From Beverwykella pulmonaria (Eukaryota > Ascomycota > Dothideomycetes > Pleosporales > Melanommataceae): a stretch of 64,000 bases of DNA. The notes beneath the pieces are model-generated. The model saw nothing but the letters and a program-made list of their open reading frames with translations. It did no database searches and was not told where the DNA came from. Positions 22,752-34,523 of the stretch are shown here, piece by piece. The position numbers were made by a program, and so were the translations under genes. Position 1 is the stretch's first letter; every line of letters starts with the position of its first letter. The stretch lies in contig BCHH01000003.1 in assembly GCA_001599595.1 (NCBI GenBank), positions 2,478,263 through 2,542,262 on the forward strand. The letters run 5' to 3'.

Positions 22752-25700
22752 ATTGGTGGTGTTGTGGAATGCGTGGACAGAAGTTTCGTGGTTAAGGTAG
22801 TGTCGTCAGAGTGGGTCCCCTAGAGCTGTCGCGCGATTGGCAACGCGACGACGAGAGTTTCAAAAACGGGAAAAGCAAGACCATGGCGGGCGAGTTAAAC
22901 GCACGGGTTCGCGCAGTTAGTGTCGTGCTGTTGGACGAAAGAGCTAGAGCTGACACGATTTGTGCGTGCCACAACCGTATCACAGTATTCCGGCATCCAG
23001 GCGGGCTTGTTCACCCAACCTGAACAGTGACAGGTTCTCCTCCATCTCTGGGCTCGTTTAGAAGGAATGTTCAGCAAGATGGAAGTACAGATCGCGATTC
23101 GAAATTCCAGAAACATTCCAGCAGAAGGTGACCCCTGGGTGGGATCGAATCACATGTGGCCCGTGCACACTATTCCCAAACTGTCAGCTCAGAATCTTGC
23201 TTGCGGGCTGGAGTCGCACTACTTTAGTGGATACCAAAAGGTTGTGACAAATCATCAATTCGTACTTGCAGAGTTTATTTTCGCCCACCTCTTGATTGGA
23301 GTGGGAAGAGTAAATGTTCTTATACCTCCTGAGCTTAACCACCTATCCTATCTATTCCGTGATGTGCCCATTCTTAGACTTCGAGGCAAGGAACGAGGAA
23401 GAAGGAACTTTCAATCTAATGGGGCATACGTAAAACCAGCTTACATTCCCCTTGAGCCTCTTTCACCTACTATCCATAAAGACGAACATCAAATTGCGTC
23501 GCTAAGGAGTTGAAAGGAGGAAAATTCCACAACCTCAGATAACTACCCCCCGAGAGACGAGTGAAGTAGGGCTTAAATTGATGAGTGATGACATAACACA
23601 TGATTTCGTCAGACAGTACTAATGCTTCTGACGGTAGCTGTACCGGTCGAAGGTCGGCAAAAGTGATCTTTATGAGCACGAAAAGTCTTTCCTAAAAAGA
23701 ATGGTAGCGTCCGCTCCTCTTGCACAATTCAAACTATCGCTACTGAGTCTTCTTGCGGCCCTGCTCGCAGGGCGACTGCCTTAATAAAACACGAGGCGCT
23801 ACTATCGATAACTAAAAGTTCCTAAATGGTGAGTCCACACAGCGCGCATAGATCTGACCCTGGATCTGTAGATTGGTAGATCCATTCCTTGGATACCATT
23901 CGCTTGTGCGAGGCACAGCTCTTTGCCCGTTGCCGTTTTCAGTCGCGCCCGCAGTGCCAGCTGGTCAGCTCGAGGTATGAGACCCAGCTAATAAGACACA
24001 CCAGTCATTTTATGATCAAGGCTGAGCCAATGGTATTGGTAGTTCCAGAAGTAGTCATAGCGTGCACGCTCGCGAACAGCTGTTCGCTCAACGGTGCACA
24101 AACCCTTAGATCTGCATTCGGTTGTCTGAGATAGGCTCGCTCCGATTTCATAGGGACCGAGGTTGTGCTATATGTGGTGGACATTGGGTGAGACCTACCC
24201 CTAAGGATAAGAAAACAGAGAGGGTGCACAGGTTGGGGAGTGACGCAGATGAGAGAAGACGTGTCTTGTGTTCGGATCTGAGACCAAATTTCCCAAATAG
24301 GACACTAGCGAGAACCACAGCGACGGGAATGAAAGGAAACGAAGAGTTGCGCCTGGAATTACTGCTCATTGGATGCGGTGAGATAAGGAAGCACTGAGAA
24401 TATGCTGAAAGCGACAGGCTGAAGACGTCTGCAACATTCGTTAAATTTGTTTCCTGATTCACGGGACAATTATGTATCGAGCCAGTGGTATGGCAACAAC
24501 AGATATTTTCCTTACCGGCCAGCATCGGTGGTGCTTAATAAGCAGTGGGATTTGTATTAAAGTGCGCTGGCTCACAAGGAGGCGGCAAGAACCTAGAACA
24601 TCCAAGAGGCGAAACCAAGCGGGGCATCTGCAAGTTACCGTGAATGAAGGGCTGCAAAATGAAATAAGTGATGGCAAGCAGGATTTTGGTGATAGCCGCC
24701 ATGCAGCCCACTCATTGATCACAGTTGCAACAGAGAAAGAAAAGAGAGTCACAGACCCAGACACACGGAGATTGGTGGGTTGGACCCAGCAGCTCGGTTA
24801 CCGGCCGCGTGCCGCTTCCGCAAAAGCATGGTGGCACATGGGGGGACTCGAATACGAGATATGGCATTACCAGAATGGTTCAAGTGCTGAGCGACCAGGT
24901 GCAGACAGGGCTGCAGCCAGTCAACGAACTGAGTATATTGAGGAGGAGCTTGCAGAAGCAACGACGAAGCCCATCATTGGACGTCGTTAGCCATCAAGCC
25001 GTCCCGCTCCGCAGTAGTGGGAATTTCCGTAAGGAACCAAGTTTTTCTTAGACTTGCTCTTCAGGTGGAGAACGTAGCTCTCGGCTGTACCATGCGCATC
25101 AACATGGGGGCGGGGCTGAGATTTGATGGAAGTGACGCATGTCTGCGAAGGGCTGAACATTGGCAGATCCTATCAAACCTGCGAGGATTTCGATGGTGCT
25201 GGTCCTGCCGGCACACCGATCAACACATGTAACAACGCCCGGACTTCGAACCGAGCTGACTGCAAGATCTGGGGCCGAAAAGCGTTGTTCCGATCGGCAA
25301 GGTCGTCCGACGCCGACCTTGTGAGGCAGCTAAGACACCGTTCGTCTTGAACATGAATCTCTGTCTGCACGATGCACGTTGCCGTCCGCCAGGGTTTGGG
25401 ACGACTTGAGTACTATCTGCAGTCACAATCGGCAGGGAAGCAAGAGGCGGAGAAGGTCGGTGGCCGTCTCGCTGTGACGGTTGCCGACTGTGATAGGTAA
25501 TAGCCAGGGGGGAACAAGTGCAGCCGGAGAAAATTTGAGGGCGGTGACCAGCCACGAGGCCGCGCGTGAGACGTGGGCGCGCAGCTGTCTGCTGTGCTAT
25601 GGGGGCAACGGATTTTGCTTTTGGAGACCAATGAGACTGCGTTCCATTAGAAGCAGTGAACGCCGCACCATGGACGTACGAGCTGGGCGCTGGGAGACAC

Positions 25701-27483
25701 GAACCTGACAGCCGGTATTGGTGGCAGCTGTGCTGGTGTTGCTGGCAGGAGAGAGTTTCCACGATAGTGGGTGACGACAGACTGAGAGGGCTGATTCGGA
25801 TCGGATCGGCAATCGTGCAGCAGCCATCCCAGGAGTTCGGATGTTGGTGGATGGGAAGGGCAGGCCAAGGGCGCCACACGCCACGACGCAGCACCCTTTG
25901 CACGGCAGCGCTCGACAAGTGGCGGCGGGACATGGACGGGCAGGCAGACGGCTCGTCGTCTGATCTACCTAGAGTGGCAGAAGGGAGGAATGCACACGGG
26001 GCCTCGGGTCAGAAACAGCAAGAGAGCGTAAAGACCAATAGCGGCAGGCGGGACACGCTGAGAGAGCGAGCTGCAACCTGCTCCCGGATAGGCAAGAGCC
26101 ATTGTGAAGCTGGCACAGTTGGGGGGGGAGGAGGGCGTATAAATGGGAGGAGGGCCGGCTCCACGACGGCCAGACTCTGGACACTCGAGACTGCATAAAG
26201 CAAACTGCAGCCCAAGGACACGACGCATTGGCTCCGGGCGCGCTCGCAGACTGAGACACGGGCACACCTACACGCCCTCCCCATCGCCGTCGTCGAGCCA
26301 GCGGCCGGCGGCCAGTCAACGGTCAACGGCCAGTCCCCAGGCAGTGGCCGACGGTGCAGGTAGCTCCGAAGCGTGGCCTCCGCGTCCAAGAGAGGGCCCA
26401 AGAAAGGTGCGTCGGATGAGCCTGGCCCCCAGCGTCGCGAGGACTTCATGGGGGGTTGCGTGGATGATGAAGGGAAAGCATTGCTGATATACCGATGGTG
26501 TTGTAGGAACTTCGACCGCTGCTCGAACCGGCACTTGCGGACACGTGCTCGCCCGGCCAGTGCATGACGTTAGGACGCATCGCCCACCACTCCACCAGAC
26601 GCCCCGAGAGCCCCCGCGTCTGTCTGGGTAGAGACGCTCTGGCGGGCGCGACGACATCGAAGGTGAGCAGCCCAATTTCGCTTCGCAGCGCGTTCCTGGC
26701 ACCCTGGCCCCCTAATCCCTGCCGCCCACATGGCCCGCTGGGTTGGTGGATGCAGGATGCTCGTCAATGCCTCACTGCAACACCACGCGCCCCAACCATC
26801 TCCCCCCCCCCCCCCCAAAAGACACCCTCTGCCTTATTCCCATCCGCCGTTCCGCCCGCTGCTTTCCCCGTCGCTCCCTCCAGCCTCCGCATGCGCGGAA
26901 GGCCGTCTCTTTAGCCTAAGCCGCTGCATTGACGGCCTCCAATCGTGCCCCCCTACAAATGATCGACGCGTCACAGCGCATGCCCGTCGGGTGGGGCGGG
27001 CTCAGGCCTGCAGACGTTTTTCTGACCTCACCTCACCACCTATACATGTCGTCCATATGGGCCTGTCCGGTGCCTCACCTCTGAAGGTGTCCTGATAAGA
27101 TTAAAGGGCCTCTCTAAGGCCCCGATATCATCATGATGGACTCTGGGAGCGGCCCGGCTGGTCGTCTTCGACGAGCAATAGCATAGGAACCATGGGAGAG
27201 CTAGGCTGGAAAGCTGACTCGTGGCTTGAGCTCAATTTCCTATATCTCTGCACCCAAGGCCCCCGCCAATCTTGGAGCCCTATGGCCTCAGGTATATGTA
27301 CTTTGAGAGCCTGTCCCAGCGTGCATCTGGTGTTTGTCTCTCCATGTGTTTCTCAGCCTACATTCTTTTTGCCTGATCTCATCGTTTCCTTCTCCCGTTC
27401 GGCATTACTGCAGGAGCTGAGCATTGCCCGGCACATTCCTCATTGAAACCTTACTAAGTCTCTCCAGGGTTGTCCTTCATCAG
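22752..27483. other. 4.7 kb without a supportable gene; upstream region of the velvet gene
   Basis: About 22.8-25.0 kb has short random frames only. About 25.1-27.4 kb is GC-rich, with long overlapping frames on both strands (typical of GC-rich non-coding DNA), a 15-base C homopolymer, and a pyrimidine-rich stretch before the velvet start. A long 5' leader or extended promoter for the velvet regulator is plausible, as long leaders are common for fungal developmental regulators. A tRNA-like B-box stretch near 23130-23190 did not fold into a cloverleaf. Confidence 0.45.
26802..26816. repeat. C15 homopolymer tract
   Basis: Fifteen consecutive C bases followed by AAAA, roughly 670 bases upstream of the velvet ATG. 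Such a tract is prone to length change and sequencing error. Confidence 0.9.
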
Positions 27484-28527
27484 ATGCAAAGGGGCCGCGG
27501 ACGAGGTAGAAATTCGAACCCTGCCCGGAGCACTTCGAGGAGACGAACATCCACCAGAGGAAGCAGATCCAACTCCCGCACCACCATCTCCCGAACCACC
27601 AGCCGCACAGACCTGCGACGATCCGCCCGACTTGCTCAACTCTTAAGCGAGGAAGTGAACGAGAACACCATTGCCAGCACGAACACCAACAGAGTACCCA
27701 ACGGAGTACCCAACGGAGTAACCAACGGAGATTTCCCATCAGCACCAAACGACAACTCAATGGCCCACGTTGCAAGACGACAAGCGCTTGGGAACGGGTC
27801 CGCACGAAGAAGTCACGCCAACCTCGCCCAAGGACGATCAAGATCGGGTCACAGTTCCGCGTCTCCAGAGGGCATCCGCTACGCAATGGACATCCTTGTT
27901 CAACCCCCTTCAACCGCCTATGCTGGACAGAATCTTGGCGGAAACATCATTGTTCGTTTGCGGATTCTGGACGACCATCTCAACGATGCCATCACCGACT
28001 CGACCAATCTGGTTGCCGTTGCCACGCTGGTGCGTGACTCCAACTGGCCAGGCTCAAGAGATCCCAATGTCCTCAACACACTCCTAACCGGCCGTCGTTT
28101 TGACTCCATCCACCCATTTTCTGATGACGAAGCCGACGGCTCCATCAGCTCCATGGAAATGTCCCACCCACGCGGCGTGGGCTATATGCGCTTCCCCGAA
28201 CTTGTTATCCGCCAGGCCGGCACCTATCGGATACGCATCACCTTAATACGCATCCGCAACTCGAGTTCCGATCCCCCGGTATCGTCAGCTTCCGGAGGAG
28301 CGAGTGTTCATGCTGTGGATAGCAATCCCATCACTGTTCAAGGAAGCGGCCCATCTTCTAATTTGGCAGCCTACAACGGTAAGTACATGGTGGCCACATG
28401 TTAATACGATTTCGGTTGCCTGATATTTCTTGTGTCATCTATAGGAGATGAAGATGAAGATGATGACGGAGGGTGGCTGGATGTGCTGAGATCACTCCAG
28501 ACCAGGCGGGGATCGCCGGCGAGGTGA
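27484..28527 (+). CDS. Velvet-domain protein, divergent
   Basis: Two exons (27484-28378, 28445-28527) give 325 residues. The first ATG in frame is 27484; the frame extends upstream only from a TTG. Residues 1-55 are extremely basic with RG and SR/TSR repeats. Residues about 133-258 match the velvet fold: the opening strand YAMDILVQPPSTAYAG, a middle strand NIIVRLRI, DSTNLVAVATLV, a loop, then GYMRFPELVIRQAGTYRIRI, the family's closing F-x-L-x-V-R-x-x-G-x-YRLRF element. The usual GDKDRR segment after the first strand is missing, so it is divergent. The second exon adds an acidic DEDEDDD patch and a short basic tail. Velvet proteins (VeA, VelB, VelC, VosA) are nuclear DNA-binding regulators of development and secondary metabolism. 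Which paralogue this is cannot be told; VelC- or VosA-like is possible. Confidence 0.8.
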
Positions 28528-29955
28528 CTGGTACAAAATTTTCGGTCTGTATGGGGAGGCCATGTGTACGACCAGTCTAATACTTGGAATGTTTGTTCTT
28601 ATTTTCGCTTTTGGAGCTATATTTCCTAAGTGTAAGAGGTTGGGCATGGGTGTACAAGGAGGTCTATATGGGGCTGCATGGACATGGGTGCGTGGCGTGA
28701 TGGGTGTTCGGGGCATTTGGTACTCAGTATCCGTATGATGAATATCAAGGTATCTGAGCATGCACACTTTGGGCTTACTTGTGACATCATGCCTTTTCGT
28801 TCATGTGCACTTTCTGAGAGACTTTGAGGAGACTCGGAAAAGACTCGGCAGCCCGATACGATGCGTTTGCAGCCCAACCAGCTCGCACATCTGGGGAGGA
28901 GTGGCTTCCTGACCGACGACGTCAATCACAACATTGGCACAAACACAAGGGTACCTGCATATACATCATCGGCCATTCAGATCTCTGGTTATTCCAAATC
29001 AGCACCCACCTCATGCGTCCGCACCACACTTCCACCCCTTCCACCGCGCCGCACCCTGGTAATATACGTACCTAGATATATAGATATCAATCCGTCCGCA
29101 CCTCTGTCATATATCTCAGACAGCTCTGCCGTTCATTGGCTCCGCCCTTCCGCTGCTCATATAACACCGGCCCAATTATTGGCCTGCTGCTCAATTGTGG
29201 TTCACCTGCTGCTGTGATTGTTGCAGAAGGCCGCTGCATGCAGAATGCAGCATGCAGACCACAGATCCCGGGTCGATAGCTGCGGCGCTCTTTCGGCGAG
29301 AGAGAAAGGGTGCGTGACGATTGTCTCTCGTGTTTACCTTATCTGGACGTCGGATGAGGACACGGTAGGCGGGAATGAAGGAGGATTATTTGATGAGTTA
29401 AGTCAGTGTTTATTTAACTGTGATTTTCCTGTTGCTATGTTGGATCGTTCACTGTCCGCTATTTGCTGCTACTGTGCGGCAGCGTTGGGACGAAGGCACG
29501 TAAAACAAAACCGCACTGATTTAATGCGTAACACCGGCCTTGGATGGAATCACGATGTGGTGTGGTGTAATGCGATGAATAGGAACGGCCAGGCTGGGGG
29601 CGCATCACAACATCTACGTAGCCTGAAGACATGAAGATGTTGGTGGCGATTTGCAAAACTCGTTATCCGCGTTTTAAAGCTTAACTCATTTGCCTTTTTC
29701 TGGATACCACGTTCACACAACAGGTTGAGAAAAGTGTAAAGTCAAAAACATCAATTCATCGCCTAAAGCAGACTATATACAAGCCCTCCTCCATACTCCC
29801 ACTACCACCGCCACCGCGCATCTCCAACACACACTAAGGAAATCCCCCCAGTCAACCCAGTCCATCTTTTTCACACCGCCTACTCGAATTCAAGATCTGC
29901 AGATGGGTTACCTGGGCCAATCACAACGCCACCATTTCCGGTATCACCGCCCTTT
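28528..29955. other. Intergenic between velvet and DUF4360 genes
   Basis: 1.4 kb at a convergent junction, so it holds both 3' ends. A clustered GCATGCAG repeat (three loosely spaced copies, 29235-29260) is the only pattern noticed. The open frame at 29218-29634 starts with TTG and shows nothing recognisable. Confidence 0.5.
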
Positions 29956-30931
29956 CTATTCCGCGTCAGCATTCGGTTCACACACTCTCCAAATAATCTT
30001 CACCCGCCCCCATGTATTGCTGATGCAACCGCTAATAGTAGAATTGACGTACCCGGGTGTGCAAGCCCTCCAGCTGACGTGCAGCTGCTGCGTGAAAGCG
30101 ACGGTGGCGTCGTCGTTGGAGAGTTCTCCCGCTGCAGTGGTAGAAGTGGAGGTCAGAGAGATGCGGTTGTTGATGTTGAGGATCCCGTTGGTGCCGCAGG
30201 GGGACCAAACGGTCGCCGTAGTTTCAACGCTGTCTTGCTTCGTGTAGACTTGACCAGTGGTGAGGGCGCCGCCGCCGTTAGCCGTCATGCGGGTGGTTGA
30301 CTACAATACCATCAGACATGCCTTCATTCTCAACTCAAGCTTCGACCTGGTGATGCTTGAAATGGGGAGTAGTAATAGTAGTAGAGGGGTCAAATACAGT
30401 CTTTCCAGCGTCCTGTGAGAAGTAGTAGGTCGTCAGGAAGGTTCCGGTGACGCCGGAATCGAGACGGGCGAAGCCGTGGTAGGTAGCATCTACAACGGCG
30501 TACTGGAAGCCACCGGGGTACTTGAGGTTCAAGTGCAATTGGCAGTTCTTGGAGTGATCAGCGGGCTTGGTGCCGGGGCCGATGTAGGTCTGGAACTGGT
30601 CGAAGCCGTATGTGATGACCTGGGAGTTCAATTAGCACATGTATCATGTATCACTCTTGGTTGCGTGTGTAATGGGGGACGAATTGATGAAGGAAAGGGG
30701 AAAGTTCTATAGTGGGAGTGGTTACGGGGCAGTGTCGGATGAGTTGCTAGAATCTCTTCTTACCGTCTTGTCCGTGGATGTAGATGTAGACACGGAGCCT
30801 TGAGGACATCCATTGCCTGAATAGGAGCTATCGACAATGGTAATCTGGGTTGGGTCGGGGGTGCTAGCCTGAGGGAGGGGATTGGCCGCGGCAAGGACCG
30901 GAATGAGGAGAGCAGCAAACTTGGAGTGCAT
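29956..30931 (-). CDS. Secreted DUF4360-family protein
   Basis: Three exons (30931-30764, 30619-30398, 30300-29956) join in phase 0, giving 244 residues. A signal peptide (about 1-17, MHSKFAALLIPVLAAANPL) is followed by the DUF4360 pattern: SYSGNGCPQGSVS, then YGFDQFQTYIGPG, NCQLHLNLKYPGGFQYAVV, ATYHGFARLDSGV, TYYFSQ, WSPCG and a closing HVSWRAC. Four of the conserved cysteines are in place. The family is secreted or cell-surface, common in fungi, and of unknown biochemical role. The C-terminus is uncertain: after WRACTPG a good donor (GTACGT at 30052) could splice to a CAG at 29912-29914 followed directly by a stop, giving 213 residues. Homologues usually end soon after the last cysteine, which favours the shorter form. 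Confidence 0.85.
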
Positions 30932-32029
30932 GTTGAAGATCGGTAGTAGATAAAGAACCTTGAAGAACTGGAGTGGAGCTGGGAGATGAAGAACTGGCGA
31001 TGATCGATGGTGATCATTTGCAAAGGGAGATGCAAGCAGTACTTATACTACACCATGCCGAGCCCTTCATCTCCCATGTTAAATTTGAAGATCCAATCTA
31101 CAGCGACCCGGGTCCCTCATGGGCTGCGCTGTGTGTCGTCGTGTGGTGGTATCTGGCCACTTCGCCATTTCGCCCTTCGCCATAGCAGTACGAACTATCA
31201 CGACTACCTCATCCAGCTAGGCCCTCTCTAAAAATATCTCGCAAAACCCACCCGTCTTAATAAAAAACATGGTCGTCTGGGTCCTGGGCGCGTTCGCTCG
31301 GCTCTGTGTGCGTAGGGCCGCAGATGGTGTAGATTGCTACGAAGGCTCCAGACGAGGTAGGAGTCGAGCAAATACGAGCCGCCGACCAAGAAGGCGACAA
31401 ACGAATACTATAACCACGGCCGATCCGATGATCGTCTCAGGGGCTGCCGACGCGACAGACGCCGCCATCGACCGCCCAGCTTCCAAACGCCATCACCGGT
31501 ACAAATTTTAAAGTGCAAATACGAAAAGCTTCGCCCAAAAGGATAATTGGCGTTCCCCGCAGTGAGCCTCGAGCTATACGCCGTGCTCTAGAGGTGTTCC
31601 AAAAATAACGCTTGGCGTGCTGGATAGATGACAGTACCACAGTGAAATATACAAGGTCAGGTGACAAGTGGCCACAATGGCAAAGAGCCAGGAAGGCATC
31701 ATGACCGAAATCCGACATCCGGGAAACCTGCGCTTACAGAACGAGGTCGAGACTACATTGCTGTAATTTATGTGACAATTTCGTGCCTTGGCAACGGCGG
31801 TTTATTTGCGAGGCTCTGGGTAATGTGCCATGGCGAGATGCGGCCTCGCCGCATCCGAGGGCTGCAGGGGTAGTCTGGACCACACGCTGCCCTTGCTTTC
31901 ATTTTCGAGGGTCTCGGACACAGTATAGAGTAACAGCAACATCACTAAGCGTCTCTCTTATTCAATTTCTTGCCATATGAAAGTACATTAACTCACCCGC
32001 AAATTGTCGCCTGCAGACTCGACTCCGCC
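30932..32029. other. Upstream region of the DUF4360 gene and 3' side of the AAA gene
   Basis: No gene recognised. Both flanking genes are on the minus strand, so this holds the DUF4360 promoter (right of its ATG) and, further right, the AAA gene's 3' UTR. Confidence 0.5.
31041..31047 (-). promoter_or_regulatory. Candidate TATA box of the DUF4360 gene
   Basis: TATAAGT on the minus strand, about 110 bases upstream of the ATG at 30931. This spacing is normal for a fungal TATA-containing promoter of a secreted protein. Pattern-based only. Confidence 0.35.
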
Positions 32030-34523
32030 TCACACCTGGGCTCCCAAGTCTCCTCCAATTTGGGTAATTCTCATTACCGTATCGATGTGCTCCAAGCCTA
32101 GTGATTTTTCTTGCCCACTGGCAAGTAATTGTGCCGCCTTGATCACGTTCTTAATTTCTCGCCCGTTCATTTTCCTTTGCGCGAGGAATTCTATATCCGA
32201 CGAATCTAGACCAATGCTCGAAGGAGGCAACATGTCAATCAGATTTCGCCATACTCGTACTCGGGCGTCTCGGTCGAGCTCGGGGTAGGAGATCTTGAGA
32301 TGAATGCGGGATTCGAGCGCTTTGTCAAGCACAGCAACACGGTTGGTGGTGAGAAATAGTACACCGCGGTAGTATTCGAGCATGCGTAGGAAGACTAGTA
32401 ATTCGTTAGAAGCTCTAATATGTGCGATTTGGAATCACTTCGGACGTACTTGAGACTAGCTTGTTCCTTTCAAGGCCATCGATGGTACGTTGCTCCAAGA
32501 AAACTTCCGTCTCGTCGAGCAGTAGGATTGCTTTCCACTTGGTGGTCATCTCTAAAATGTCGCCAAGCGTTTGCTCGACTTCTGCAGAGTCAATACCCAG
32601 CTGGGCGGCGCTCATTGAATACAGTGGAACCCGCATATACTCTGCGACTATTTTTGGATATGCATCAGCCCATGCGATTTCATGAATTGACTACCGGGAA
32701 AGGATAAACAAGAACCCACCTGACTCTGCCGTTAATGTCTTGCCGACACCAGGTTCTCCATTGAGAAGCATCACGATACCCTGACCTACATCATCTGTTA
32801 ATTCCATCGAAAAACTCCGTGCAAGGCGTTCTTACCTTTCCCCTCAATAACATCATCCATGATGCCGTCATTGGCATCTTGGTTCTTTGTGAACGATAGA
32901 ATGAGGTCTTTGTAGCCAGGAGGAAGCACAAGGTTGTCGAATGCGCGATCATCCCAAACGATTTCCTGGATATTGTTTACCTTGAACTTGGCTGTAACAT
33001 ATCAGTACATTCTCTCGGCAACAGGACACGGGATACAAACCCCAGTTCTTAGTCTTAAGAGAAAATCCTTTGATGATCGGCGTGCAGAGCGGGTAGAGTT
33101 CGTCTGAGAGATGTTGTGGCCCTGCGTACCATAAGCATACAGGGAGGATAGCAGCATTGGGAAAGATGCCCGTGTATTCTAGGCTCACCTTGGTTTTGTA
33201 GCACCAGGGGTAGGGGTAGGGGCGGGGGCAAGGGTATGCTCATGCCAATTGGGTACCCGGGTGGTGGCGGCGGGGGAGGTGGTGGAGGTGGACCTGAATA
33301 TCGGTTCATGTGGTGTCTTGGCTCCGCGTCGGCTGGTAGTAGGGGAGCAAACGAAGTTGACCCAAGAGGCTCAAGTGGAAGAACTTCGCCTAGATTGTAT
33401 CGATTGTACATTTCCGCATGCACAATAATACGGCCGTCAACCTAGAAAAGATCAGCTCTACAAGCACATTGATATTAAGGAGGTACACAAACTGTTCGAT
33501 ATCGCGAAGAAGCAGGTCGCTTGCCGAAACTTGGGGGTATGAGTTCGGCAAAACCCTTGTACATCTTGTAGTGACAGCCCTGAAGCTCCTTGAATTTCTT
33601 CCCTCTGATCGCAAGCCTACTCTCGATTGCGAAAGCATCACTGTTGAATTGGATTGGATAAGCATCCAGATCAGTGATGGCCTTGGTACCCTCGAACGGA
33701 TAGATAGTGAGAGGATAAGAGGCGTAACCGAAGCGGGATCCATCGTAGTCGACGTATTTGGCATTTAGAGAGAAACCTCCGGATTGCATATCAGAGGATT
33801 GGAGCTTCATGATCATCTCCTCGCCCTTCAACTCACACAGAAGGAGATCACCGGGCTTGAATAGCGTCCAAAGATAATTGTACGTCATCACACCGTGGCT
33901 CAGAAGGTCTTGATAGGTGCTGATCGTTTCGTCGAGCTCCTTGAAGAGCACATCGTACAGAAGCTTTGCATGAGCACGAGTCGCTTCATCTTCGACGGCT
34001 TCGACGGCTTTCTTGAATTGGCCCCAGCGATAGAAGAAAGGGGCAAAGGGGGCCGAGAAAGTTAATTTCTTCAGAGTCGCCGTGATGCCAGCGTACCCTT
34101 CGAAGACCTCTTCCAACAAAGGTTTGAGGAGGGGGCTCTGAACTACGATCGAGTTTAACATCATAGCCTTTCCGTTCCTGCCATGGCTCCTTTTGTTTCG
34201 GACGATGAGTGCATACTGCTGGACAGCTTCCGTCTCTTCTGGATTAGGTTCGACGTCTTCTGGGTACTCCTCTACCCAGTTCACGCAGCATGGGCATTTC
34301 TGATTGCCGTTAGAGCAAAGTATCCGGAGTGATCTAATCTTGAACCAACCTTTTTACCTTCCCACAGGTTCTTGACATCGCACATCATCCCGGCTTTAGG
34401 AAGCTCACTCTTTGTGTCCTTCCCTCTTATCGGGACGCACGGTCCCCCATTTCGGTTGTGAGCATCCCTGTTAGACGCAAAGCTTGAGATGCTCTCCACA
34501 TCGAATTCGCTGCGGGCGTCCAT
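32030..34523 (-). CDS. DUF7025-AAA ATPase
   Basis: Eight exons (34523-34350, 34299-33493, 33441-33189, 33121-33041, 32991-32836, 32785-32720, 32647-32450, 32394-32030) give 699 residues. The N-terminal DUF7025 half contains CDVKNLWEGKK, a CPCC motif restored at the first junction, NWVEEYPED, VQSPLLK and VDGRIIVHAEMY. A run of 11 prolines sits at about 378-388. The AAA module has Walker A GEPGVGKT (500-507), Walker B ILLLDETE (551-558; the family usually has DEAD), FLEQR, and YYRGVLFLTTNR with the sensor-1 asparagine. A helical lid with NGREIKNVIKAAQLLA follows. This fungal-specific family is expanded in filamentous ascomycetes; its substrate is unknown. The frame extends upstream of 34523 only from a TTG. 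Five consecutive introns, from the third on, are phase 1. Most introns are 50-67 nt. Confidence 0.92.

Noticed and set aside
23125..23200. tRNA-like segment on the minus strand (GATTCGATCCC near a GGGGTCAC end)
   Set aside because: A B-box-like core and a possible anticodon stem exist, but position 33 is not T, the T-arm does not pair and no acceptor partner is found.
23067..23513. 148-codon plus-strand frame
   Set aside because: No family resemblance, and no start or splice evidence in an otherwise empty region.
24825..24905. tRNA-like segment on the minus strand with TATTCGAGTCC and a terminal GTGCCACCA
   Set aside because: The acceptor and T stems do not pair and the anticodon loop has the wrong size. 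At most a decayed tRNA fragment.
25220..25933. 237-codon minus-strand frame
   Set aside because: Overlaps an open plus-strand frame at 25656-26198. Both are Ser/Arg/Pro-rich and motif-free, as expected in GC-rich spacer DNA.
29218..29634. 138-codon plus-strand frame
   Set aside because: Starts with TTG, no motif, in a convergent 3' spacer.
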